A DNA stretch of 64,000 bases from contig NZ_JAJSLW010000004.1 of the NCBI RefSeq assembly GCF_021729145.1, forward strand, positions 248,001 through 312,000, read 5' to 3'. Below the pieces are notes generated by a model, which searched no databases, was not told where the DNA came from, and saw nothing but the letters and a program-made list of their open reading frames with translations. Position 1 is the first letter of the stretch. The number at the start of each line of letters is the position of its first letter. Made by a program: the position numbers and the translations under genes. Source of the stretch: Membranihabitans maritimus. Its GTDB lineage: Bacteria > Bacteroidota > Bacteroidia > Chitinophagales > Saprospiraceae. Of the stretch, positions 25,438 through 32,088 are shown piece after piece.

Positions 25438-25783
25438 TGTTCAACCCTTTTTTATTGATTAAATACTCTTCTGCTTCATCTTCAATTTCAGATAGTGTTT
25501 TCCTTCGTCCTTTCCTGAGATATTCGGTTAATTCAACCCTGGAAAAATACAAGCGCTTGGAACGCTTCATTACTGGTAATTCATTTCTACTTACTTTACT
25601 GTATATGGTCGGAACTGAAAGATTGAGAAATTCAGCGGCTTCTTTCACAGATAAAAGTTTGTCACTTTGCGGTGCTGCTGCTGCGTCCCTGCTTTCAAGC
25701 AGTCGTTCAATGTTTTCAACTTTTTTTAATAATTGATGTACCCGGTCGGGTAGTTCGTCGAAGGATAACTTTTCTTTTATCAT
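25427..25783 (-). CDS. Excisionase-like helix-turn-helix protein
   Basis: A 118-residue DNA-binding protein. After an N-terminal coiled-coil segment (about 8-35) comes a MerR/excisionase-type winged helix: LSVKEAAEFLNLSVPTIY, then SRNELPVMKRSKRLYF and the VELTEYL helix. Proteins of this class act as directionality factors with tyrosine integrases or as regulators of element genes. Its place between the integrase module and the DUF3987 gene fits that role. Confidence 0.82.
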   Translation of the reverse strand: MIKEKLSFDELPDRVHQLLKKVENIERLLESRDAAAAPQSDKLLSVKEAAEFLNLSVPTIYSKVSRNELPVMKRSKRLYFSRVELTEYLRKGRRKTLSEIEDEAEEYLINKKGLNNGR

Positions 25784-25858
25784 TACAATTAATTTTTATT
25801 AGTAATTACTTTGCAATGATAACTGGGGCATTTAGGGGCAACAAGATGGGCGTACTCC

Positions 25859-27274
25859 CTAATTTAAGTTTTTATAATCGTTTTTTACTTTATCTATGTA
25901 ATGGTGAGCCGTGTACCTATTTCTGTTTTCACTAGACTTCGGGTTCAATACATTTATGTTTCCCTTAATAGCTCTACTTGGTTTTCCCTGATTAATCCAT
26001 TCTGAAATCTTTTGTATCATATTTCGTTGAGAATCGAAATGATTATCCATCAGATAAGTAAAATAGCCGAGATGATCAAACATTGCTACCATATAGGGTA
26101 TTCCTGTTGTTGAAATCTTTCTCACTAATTCTTCTTGGTCTGTTTTTCTAAGAGTTTTGACCTTTTGAAGCTCGAAAAATCCATGTTCCAATAATGATTC
26201 GTATAGTTTTTCAACTTTTGTTTGGCGCGGTTTGATGTTGTTTATTAAAGGTAGTAGGTTATTCATAAACTCTTTTTCATCTTTAAGCCACTCCTTTAGT
26301 ATCTTTCGGTAACGTTGGCCTTCATCTTTGGAATTGTTTTCATAACCTTCGTTCAACTTTAGTCTCCGGTTTTCAAGCAATAATTCTAATTGGATTTGTT
26401 TCGCGTCGGAAATTAATCCTTGTTCATATAGATTGAGCGCGTTGACCTTTGTAACAAGATTTTTTGTTGTTTCGACGAGATGATCTATTAATGAGTCCTT
26501 AGTGTGGGGTTTAAATTTCAAAATACCTGAGTAAATATTTCTTTCTGGCTTCCCATTAGCTAAGGGAATGTTTTTCTCAAAATATGGTTTTAGTTCTCCA
26601 AAATAACTATTGAGTTCGAAAGGAAATATTTTGAACCACTTTTCATAAGTCCTAACTAAAATATTAAAATCACTGGGTGGATTATTATTATGACTAGATT
26701 CTTCAATTGGGATTTTAAATGATTCAATGAAGTCTATAATTTTTATACGTTTATCCTCCGATAGAGAATTATTGTTTTTAATATATTTTGGAACTAAATC
26801 AAAATAGGTATTTATAAATAAGGGTAGTCCACATCCCTTTGGCATTTTACCAAAACTATCAATGGCCCACTCAATATAGTCAGTAATGAGTTTATACCAG
26901 TTTTTGTCTTCGTGGTTATTAATAATATGCTGGTTCGTAAAGATTATTTTTTGAGCAGTTTGTTTTGGGGCGGAATTATATAGTGACACGTCAAATTCTT
27001 TTAGGTTTTTAAGGTTCGAGTGGAAAGAGCAACAATTTGGAAATGCTTTTCGCCTTTTCTTACCTATGTATAAATCTGTTAGATTTTCAGTAAGAGATTT
27101 AAGTCTCTGTTGACAACCTTCACATTTTTCATAATTGTGTATTTTACCTGAAATTGGCGAAATTTCATAAGGGGGTTCAAGTCTTCCCGATGTTTCTACT
27201 TGATAGCCTATATTTTTACCGCAAAACTTTACTGCCTCAATGCTATTTCCATAAATGGTGGATTGTCTTTTCAT
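25859..27274 (-). CDS. Hypothetical island protein with N-terminal Cys/His cluster
   Basis: A 471-residue protein I cannot assign. The N-terminal 90 residues hold a possible metal site: C-E-G-C near 52-55 followed by N-C-C-S-F-H near 79-85. The rest is mostly helical and charged. A C-terminal region (HLGYFTYLMDNHFDSQRNMIQKISEWINQGKPSRAIKG split over about 410-450) is reminiscent of proteins coded next to integrases in other Bacteroidota elements. No transmembrane or signal segment. It is transcribed between the integrase and the excisionase-like gene, so a role in element maintenance or excision is plausible, not shown. Confidence 0.6.
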   Translation of the reverse strand: MKRQSTIYGNSIEAVKFCGKNIGYQVETSGRLEPPYEISPISGKIHNYEKCEGCQQRLKSLTENLTDLYIGKKRRKAFPNCCSFHSNLKNLKEFDVSLYNSAPKQTAQKIIFTNQHIINNHEDKNWYKLITDYIEWAIDSFGKMPKGCGLPLFINTYFDLVPKYIKNNNSLSEDKRIKIIDFIESFKIPIEESSHNNNPPSDFNILVRTYEKWFKIFPFELNSYFGELKPYFEKNIPLANGKPERNIYSGILKFKPHTKDSLIDHLVETTKNLVTKVNALNLYEQGLISDAKQIQLELLLENRRLKLNEGYENNSKDEGQRYRKILKEWLKDEKEFMNNLLPLINNIKPRQTKVEKLYESLLEHGFFELQKVKTLRKTDQEELVRKISTTGIPYMVAMFDHLGYFTYLMDNHFDSQRNMIQKISEWINQGKPSRAIKGNINVLNPKSSENRNRYTAHHYIDKVKNDYKNLN

Positions 27275-27308
27275 TAGATACTTCTTTAAGAATGTAAAAA
27301 TTAGGTTT

Positions 27309-28547
27309 TTACAAATCCATTAATTTATTAGTGATCTCTTTTTGTGTTTCCGGTAAGAATCCGGCAAAATAGGAAGTCGTAGTGTTCATACTGCTGTGAT
27401 TAAGGGCATCTTTGACAAATTCCATACTAGCACCGTTTCTTATGGCATTGGTGGCAAAAGAATGTCTTGCCCAGTATGTGGATACCCTTTCTTTTATACC
27501 TACGCTATCCGCAAGTCTTACGATATGTTGATTAATAAAGCGGACAAAATTCTTGATCTGGTTCCGCTGTTTGGCAGCCGATAAGCTTTGATCAATAATT
27601 GGGAAAATATAATTATTCGGAAATTGGTCCTTATCTCCATACTTTTCGATAATTGATTTTGCAAAAGGAGTAAGAAAGACCTGGACGGGCTCGCTGTCTT
27701 TTTTGGTTTTGGATGTTTTGGCTCTATGGAAAATCAACACATCTCCCTGTATGTTTTTGTATTGTAGAAGCGCAATATCTTTAATGTTCATCCCATTACA
27801 ATTATATGAGAAAAACCAGAAGTCTTTGGCTTTTTCCTGCTGGGGGTTTTCGGGTTCAGCGTGAAATAAGGTGGAAAGTTGTTTAAGGGTCAAAGCTTTT
27901 TTTGCGCCTTTTGGGCGTGGTATTTGATATTTTCCTCTACCAAATGGATATCGCTCATGAGGAATAATTTTGTCTTCTATGGCCAAATTAAAAACCCTTC
28001 TTAGTGGACGCAAATAGATACCTACGGTTGTGGCCGTGCATCCTTTTGTTTCAGTCATATAGCGTTCGTACCCTTCCAACCATTTTTTATCTATTTGAGC
28101 AAATGACAATTGATTTTTATTGTGGTAATTCAAAAGAGATTTTAGGCTTAATCCATAACTATCAGCAGTCCCGATTTGACCATTTGCTTTGTATTCCTCA
28201 ATCAGATTTTCATAATAACTAATTACGTTGCGATTTCGTATTGATTTACGACCGCCGTATAGGATGCGTTCAAATGCTTCAAAAGTAAAATACTCCATCT
28301 GGTTCGCTACTTCATACGCTTTATTTTCCAGGGCTTGAAGTTTAAGTCTTTCATCTTTGTACTTTTTCCTTGGCTTTGTTGTTTCCCAAATGCTTTTAAA
28401 TTCCTCCTTGGAATATTCAAATTTGGTAGCCAATAGTTTTTGTTTTCGGGGTTCCGGGGTAAATACTCTCAATTTTACTGGATATTTCCCATTTGCTTTT
28501 TTTCGCCGTTTGTCCAGTACGATGGTTATGTGATATTCTCTTATCAT
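27309..28547 (-). CDS. Tyrosine recombinase (integrase) of the island
   Basis: A 412-residue site-specific integrase. Residues 1-95 are an arm-DNA-binding domain, about 105-205 the SAM-like core-binding domain, and 215-400 the catalytic domain. Visible catalytic residues are R361 (WARHSFAT), H384 (LNHSS) and the nucleophile Y393 (TSYFAGF). The first arginine of the family is Asn (N251 in YNCNGMNIKDIA), a substitution common in Bacteroidota recombinases related to IntDOT. It lies 163 bp from the attR core with three TTTGCATACA repeats between, the expected arrangement for its own attachment site. Confidence 0.93.
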   Translation of the reverse strand: MIREYHITIVLDKRRKKANGKYPVKLRVFTPEPRKQKLLATKFEYSKEEFKSIWETTKPRKKYKDERLKLQALENKAYEVANQMEYFTFEAFERILYGGRKSIRNRNVISYYENLIEEYKANGQIGTADSYGLSLKSLLNYHNKNQLSFAQIDKKWLEGYERYMTETKGCTATTVGIYLRPLRRVFNLAIEDKIIPHERYPFGRGKYQIPRPKGAKKALTLKQLSTLFHAEPENPQQEKAKDFWFFSYNCNGMNIKDIALLQYKNIQGDVLIFHRAKTSKTKKDSEPVQVFLTPFAKSIIEKYGDKDQFPNNYIFPIIDQSLSAAKQRNQIKNFVRFINQHIVRLADSVGIKERVSTYWARHSFATNAIRNGASMEFVKDALNHSSMNTTTSYFAGFLPETQKEITNKLMDL

Positions 28548-28572
28548 TTCTAAGATTTTGGCTTAAAATCGA

Positions 28573-28614
28573 TTTGCATACAATTTGCATACAGAAATAC
28601 TATATTTGCATACA
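28573..28614 (+). repeat. Right arm-type repeats (three TTTGCATACA units)
   Basis: Exact copies of TTTGCATACA at 28573-28582, 28584-28593 and 28605-28614, between the integrase start and attR. The first two reproduce the tandem near attL in the same orientation. Confidence 0.65.
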
Positions 28615-28710
28615 ACAAATATAAATAAAACAAAATATATAAGTGTATAAAGTGTTGAAATACAAAGATAAGAGATATAAAAAATATATACTAATAAAAT
28701 ATATATTATA

Positions 28711-28756
28711 ACTCATAATCAGGGGGTCCATGGTTCGAGCCCATGTGGGACCACTT
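28711..28756 (+). repeat. attR core, 3' half of the CAU tRNA
   Basis: Perfect 46-bp copy of 14138-14183. It holds the tRNA from the anticodon loop to the 3' end without a 5' half, so it is not a functional tRNA gene. It marks the original chromosomal tRNA 3' end displaced by island integration. Confidence 0.93.
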
Positions 28757-28764
28757 AATTTACA

Positions 28765-28798
28765 AGGAGTTATAAAGCAGTTTATAGCTCCTTTTTTT
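28765..28798 (+). terminator. Terminator after the displaced tRNA 3' end
   Basis: Perfect 12-bp stem (AGGAGTTATAAA at 28765-28776 with TTTATAGCTCCT at 28781-28792), loop GCAG, seven Ts. A second copy sits at 29191-29224. Confidence 0.88.
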
Positions 28799-28799
28799 A

Positions 28800-28807
28800 T
28801 ACATTTG
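28800..28807 (+). promoter_or_regulatory. -7 box TACATTTG of the GIY-YIG gene
   Basis: TAnnTTTG match ending 5 bp before the ATG at 28813, so the message would be almost leaderless. Duplicated at 29226-29233. Confidence 0.5.
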
Positions 28808-28812
28808 AGTTA

Positions 28813-29103
28813 ATGGCTTCTTGTTACATTATATTTAGTAGTGAACTTGACCGTATTTATACCGGAATTTGTCAAGGAGATGTAAATGATCGAGTTTCAA
28901 GGCATAATAACGCTTCATATGGTAGATATCGGTTTACATCAAAGGTCAAAGACTGGGAATTGTTTATAGAAATTTCTTGCTCATCTATCTCTCAAGCCCG
29001 AAAAATTGAGCTTCATATTAAGCGGATGAAAAGTGCTCAATATATTCGGAATTTGAAGAAATATCCCGAAATAATACGAAAATTGCATGACAGATATAGT
29101 TAG
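28813..29103 (+). CDS. GIY-YIG nuclease family protein
   Basis: A 96-residue single-domain GIY-YIG protein. The first strand is CYIIFSS and the second is IYTGIC, with Y5 and Y16 as motif tyrosines, R27 in DRVSRHN and E66 in ARKIELHIKRMK as the catalytic Arg and Glu. The length is typical for the stand-alone UvrC-like/YhbQ-like group. It starts inside an 86-bp direct repeat, just after a tRNA 3' fragment and terminator. Its stop codon lies within the D-loop part of a second, degenerate tRNA copy. Known GIY-YIG homing enzymes suggest it may be a tRNA-targeting mobile unit; that is inference. Confidence 0.88.
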   Translation: MASCYIIFSSELDRIYTGICQGDVNDRVSRHNNASYGRYRFTSKVKDWELFIEISCSSISQARKIELHIKRMKSAQYIRNLKKYPEIIRKLHDRYS

Positions 29104-29115
29104 AGTACCTGACTC

Positions 29116-29133
29116 CCCCGAAAGTTTTCGGGG
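29116..29133. repeat. Palindrome CCCCGAAAGTTTTCGGGG
   Basis: 18-bp hairpin sequence (one central A/G mismatch) at the place of the anticodon loop in the degenerate tRNA. Confidence 0.85.
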
Positions 29134-29144
29134 CAGGGGGCCAT

Positions 29145-29162
29145 TACCGATAGCTATCGGTA
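29145..29162. repeat. Perfect palindrome TACCGATAGCTATCGGTA
   Basis: 18-bp perfect inverted repeat at the place of the T-loop in the degenerate tRNA. Resembles short dispersed palindromes, but only this copy was seen in the window. Confidence 0.85.
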
Positions 29163-29248
29163 GAGCCCATGTGGGACCACTTAATTTACAAGGAGTTATA
29201 AAGCAGTTTATAGCTCCTTTTTTTATACATTTGAGTTAATGGCTTCTT
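29163..29248 (+). repeat. 86-bp direct repeat, copy 2 (with terminator)
   Basis: Second identical copy of 28737-28822, including the terminator (29191-29224), the -7 box and the start codons of a GIY-YIG gene. Confidence 0.92.
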
Positions 29249-29283
29249 ACTTTGTTGGATTTAAAAGCGCCTTAAACAAATGA
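29239..29283 (+). pseudogene. Truncated start of a second GIY-YIG gene
   Basis: The second repeat copy ends in ATGGCTTCTT and the frame runs on for 14 codons (MASYFVGFKSALNK) to a TGA. The beginning matches the intact gene's MAS start and first strand. It is probably the stub of a lost GIY-YIG unit. Confidence 0.45.
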
Positions 29284-29671
29284 GCTTTTAAGTATTTTAA
29301 TCAATAAAAAAGGCACTCTCGCAGTACCCGCGTCAGGTGCTTGGTTTAACACGTTATGTCCCCTCTACTTGATTCTCCATGATTTAATCTATTTTTCACC
29401 GACACATTTAAAAGACAACCAAACTGACTCCTGCTGCCACCTGAATCGACCACCTTTTTTTATTAGGATCAAGATTCCATAGATATGGTGGGGTAGTTTC
29501 TTGAACAGTTATTTGGAATGGAGGTATAAACTTCCTATAAAATAATCAAATTGATTGAGATTTAAAAACCTATATAGGTTACATCTTGTAGTTGTTTTTT
29601 GTTAATATTTGTTACTTAGGTAGAAATTCACCGGAATTGGAGAGATAGCTCAGCGTTTTTTAGAGCAAATA
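29284..29671. other. Gene-free stretch with a hairpin and a tRNA D-arm remnant
   Basis: About 390 bp. A hairpin at 29311-29342 (AGGCAC with GTGCTT) next to an A run at 29305-29311 could be a minus-strand terminator, with no gene nearby for it. At 29644-29667 the sequence ATAGCTCAGC, four bases, then TTAGAGCA matches the D-arm of the CAU tRNA. No coding region recognised. Confidence 0.45.
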
Positions 29672-30169
29672 ATGTATATTACTGCGAAAAGAAAGATGGA
29701 GTTCGGTGGTGAGCAGACTATCAAAAGTAACTTGGAGATCAAAAAAGTCGAATGTAAGAAGTGGAACATTTTTGTGACGACGATTGAATTTCAGAAGGAG
29801 TTTTTGTGGGTAACAGCTATTCACGATATTTTCATAAATAATGATCATCTGAGCAAGGAATCTTTAAAGGTTGAAATAGAAATCAATCAAGGAAGGTTTT
29901 ACGATTCCGTTTTTACTCATAGCTCCATAAATTTTGTAAATAACGGTCAGACCTATCAACCGGTTCAGAATCATAGTAACCTTATCCCCGGAAAGTTGAT
30001 TCGAAAAGAACTCGTCATTTTAATAGATCCCAAAGAGTCAGATTTCCATCATGACTTGCTTATTACGTCGCGGATTAGAGTCGCAGAAACAGTTTTGGAT
30101 CGGTTTTATAATATTGATTTGTCGTTTTTAGAACATGGCGTGTATAATAATAGTTTGAAAGTGGAATAG
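29672..30169 (+). CDS. Hypothetical protein
   Basis: A 165-residue soluble protein without signal peptide, membrane helix or known motif. Predicted to be mostly beta strands, with many charged residues and a conserved-looking IDPKESDFHHDLLITSRIR segment. It starts just after the tRNA D-arm remnant and ends 12 bp before the convergent SLC13 gene. The starting ATG at 29672 is the first in frame; M9 is an alternative. No function proposed. Confidence 0.6.
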   Translation: MYITAKRKMEFGGEQTIKSNLEIKKVECKKWNIFVTTIEFQKEFLWVTAIHDIFINNDHLSKESLKVEIEINQGRFYDSVFTHSSINFVNNGQTYQPVQNHSNLIPGKLIRKELVILIDPKESDFHHDLLITSRIRVAETVLDRFYNIDLSFLEHGVYNNSLKVE

Positions 30170-30180
30170 TGAAAAAAAAT

Positions 30181-31947
30181 TTAAAATGGAAAAAACATGG
30201 GAATAATGAAAGATGCAGCAATCCAGATAATAATATTGAGAGGGGTACCTACTTTGAGAAAATCATTAAATTTATAATTGCCTGGAGCGTATACCATTGT
30301 GTTCGTAGGATAACTGATAGGAGTCATAAACGTTAAGGAACAGGCAAACATTACAGCTAATAAGAATGGCCGTTCACTAATCCCCATAGTATCTGCCAAA
30401 CTTATGACAATGGGTGCCATTAAGGCTGCAGCTGCTTTACTGGATAATACATTGGTAGAAAGAAATGTGATAAGAAAAATCAGGCTTAAAGTGATTCTGG
30501 GGTCCATATTACCCAATGTATCGAATATGTATCCCGAAATAATATCCGACCCTCCTGTCTTTTCAAGTGCTTTGCCCATTGATAATACCCCGGCCATCAT
30601 AAAAATGACTTTCCATTCAATGGCTTCATATGCTTCTTTTGGCTTTAAAATGGAAGTAGTAACTAACAACAAACACCCAATCATACTACTCGTCAATATT
30701 GATACTATGTTCAAGGCAGCAGCCAGAATTACTCCAATTGCTATAAGTAAAGCAGGAATAGCTTTCTTATAATTAATCTTTCTCTTTTTATATTCGGAAA
30801 GTATAACCAGGCTTTTTTGATTAATAAGGGGTGAAATATTCGATTCCGAAGCATAAATCAGCATCATATCTCCTTCCTTTAGTTCCACATTTGACAAATC
30901 TTTTGTAATACTTTCATTTCGATGTCGTATTGCCAAAACTACGGATTGGTAGGTGTTTTTAAAGTTCAGTTTTCGCAAGGTATTTGCTACTAAATCCGAA
31001 CCAAATGGAATTATCACCTCATAAATTTTACGATCTTCACTTTCGTTTTCCTGTATAGGGCTATCCCATTTAAATGCATACCCCTTTGCTTCTTCTACCT
31101 TAGTCAATCCAGTTGGATTGATTATTACTTTCACAATGTCCTTTTCTTTTAATAGAGTGGCGTCCGAAATATTCCTAATCTTACTTCCTATACGGGTTAT
31201 ACTTAATATTTCGGCTCCGTATTCAGTGACCAATCTTGACTGTAAAGCCTTTTTCCCATTATCGGGACAATTCTCGTTAATGGTAATTTCAGCTATATAT
31301 CTTTCAGACTCCTTGGATAAAGGGTCATCTGAATCAATCTTTCTTCTTGGAAGTAGTGTCGGGGCAATAAAAAACAAATAAGCTATACCTATCGCCAAAA
31401 GACAAAGGGCTGGCATGGAGAATTCAAAAACACCAAAAGGCTGAAGTCCACTTTTTTCCGCATAAGCACTCACTAGAATATTGGTAGATGTCCCTATTAA
31501 AGTACAAGTCCCTCCAAATAAAGCAGAAAAAGATATGGGGATAAGAAGCTTTGAAGGATATATTCCCGTTTCCCTACATACTAACAACGCCATTGGGATC
31601 AACAAGGCTACTACAGCCGAGTCATTTATAAAGGCAGAGAAAAAAACCGCAATGGAACAAAAAACTACAAGAGCCGCAAGGTAATGTATTTTTGCAATTC
31701 GGATTATTCGATCACTAAGGGAATCAATTAAACCGGTTTTGAAGATTGCAGAACTTACTACGAACATACAACCTAGAGTAATAGTGGCAGGATGATTAAA
31801 ACCCGCAAAACCCTCTTCAGGGCTGAGTACACCGGTCGTTATAAACAATGCCATGATTAGGATAGAAGTGGTATCAATAGAAAAATAATCTTTTACAAAT
31901 AAAAAGATTGCTATAAAAATTATTATAAGTGTAATGGTTAAGGCCAT
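30181..31947 (-). CDS. SLC13-family permease with TrkA-C (RCK_C) domains
   Basis: A 588-residue inner-membrane transporter. The N-terminal half has the ArsB/DASS fold: FAGFNHPATITLG, then AFINDSAVVALLIPMAL, and GGTCTLIGTSTNILVSAY, which is the conserved SNT-type sodium/anion site. A cytoplasmic insert (about 205-375) holds two TrkA-C domains, and the second membrane half repeats the motif (FLSTNVLSSKAAAALMAPI). The family moves divalent anions such as sulfate or dicarboxylates. The RCK_C insert suggests regulation by a small ligand. Substrate is not decidable here. Single gene, convergent with the hypothetical gene. Confidence 0.88.
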   Translation of the reverse strand: MALTITLIIIFIAIFLFVKDYFSIDTTSILIMALFITTGVLSPEEGFAGFNHPATITLGCMFVVSSAIFKTGLIDSLSDRIIRIAKIHYLAALVVFCSIAVFFSAFINDSAVVALLIPMALLVCRETGIYPSKLLIPISFSALFGGTCTLIGTSTNILVSAYAEKSGLQPFGVFEFSMPALCLLAIGIAYLFFIAPTLLPRRKIDSDDPLSKESERYIAEITINENCPDNGKKALQSRLVTEYGAEILSITRIGSKIRNISDATLLKEKDIVKVIINPTGLTKVEEAKGYAFKWDSPIQENESEDRKIYEVIIPFGSDLVANTLRKLNFKNTYQSVVLAIRHRNESITKDLSNVELKEGDMMLIYASESNISPLINQKSLVILSEYKKRKINYKKAIPALLIAIGVILAAALNIVSILTSSMIGCLLLVTTSILKPKEAYEAIEWKVIFMMAGVLSMGKALEKTGGSDIISGYIFDTLGNMDPRITLSLIFLITFLSTNVLSSKAAAALMAPIVISLADTMGISERPFLLAVMFACSLTFMTPISYPTNTMVYAPGNYKFNDFLKVGTPLNIIIWIAASFIIPMFFPF

Positions 31948-32088
31948 ATCTCAATTAAAGGGTTTGAAATATAGTATTCCCTATATTCCTACAATTTGCA
32001 TTGTAAGATATCAATAAAATACAACGATTATATCTCAATTTTTCCTCGATGATAGCGTTGCCAGAACTTAGGCGGGTTTGATTTTATT

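Larger units (their letters stand above)
14138..28710. mobile_element. tRNA-integrated genomic island carrying type I restriction-modification
   Basis: About 14.57 kb bounded by a perfect 46-bp direct repeat of the tRNA 3' half (cores 14138-14183 and 28711-28756). It contains a tyrosine integrase next to the right end, an excisionase-like HTH gene, DUF3987 and primase-like genes, the hsdMSR operon and several genes without known function. Both ends carry the same TTTGCATACA tandem. No conjugation or mobilisation genes are visible, so this is an integrative island that probably depends on other elements for transfer, or is stranded. Boundaries are seen directly; mobility is inferred. Confidence 0.9.
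28737..28822 (+). repeat. 86-bp direct repeat, copy 1
   Basis: Identical to 29163-29248 (offset 426 bp). It contains the tRNA 3' end, the terminator, a -7 box and the first codons (ATGGCTTCTT) of the GIY-YIG gene. Confidence 0.92.
29099..29179 (+). pseudogene. Degenerate copy of the CAU tRNA with palindromic loops
   Basis: It aligns to the intact tRNA from the D-loop (GTTAGAG, ACCTGACTC) through CAGGGGG and CCAT to AGCCCATGTGGGACCA. The anticodon-loop bases ATAAT are replaced by the palindrome at 29116-29133, and the T-loop bases GGTTCG by the palindrome at 29145-29162. It lacks a 5' acceptor strand and cannot be a working tRNA. Confidence 0.85.

Noticed and set aside
23893-28547. Conjugative transposon interpretation of the island
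   Set aside because: No relaxase, coupling protein or Tra genes are present between the attachment sites.
28573-28614. Short direct repeats near the integrase considered as a CRISPR array
   Set aside because: Units are 10 bp with 1-11 bp between them, far from CRISPR geometry, and no cas gene is present. No CRISPR array was found in the window.
30181-31947. Sulfate-specific transporter assignment for the SLC13 permease
   Set aside because: The fold and RCK_C domains are clear, but no sulfate assimilation gene is nearby and the substrate cannot be read from the motifs.
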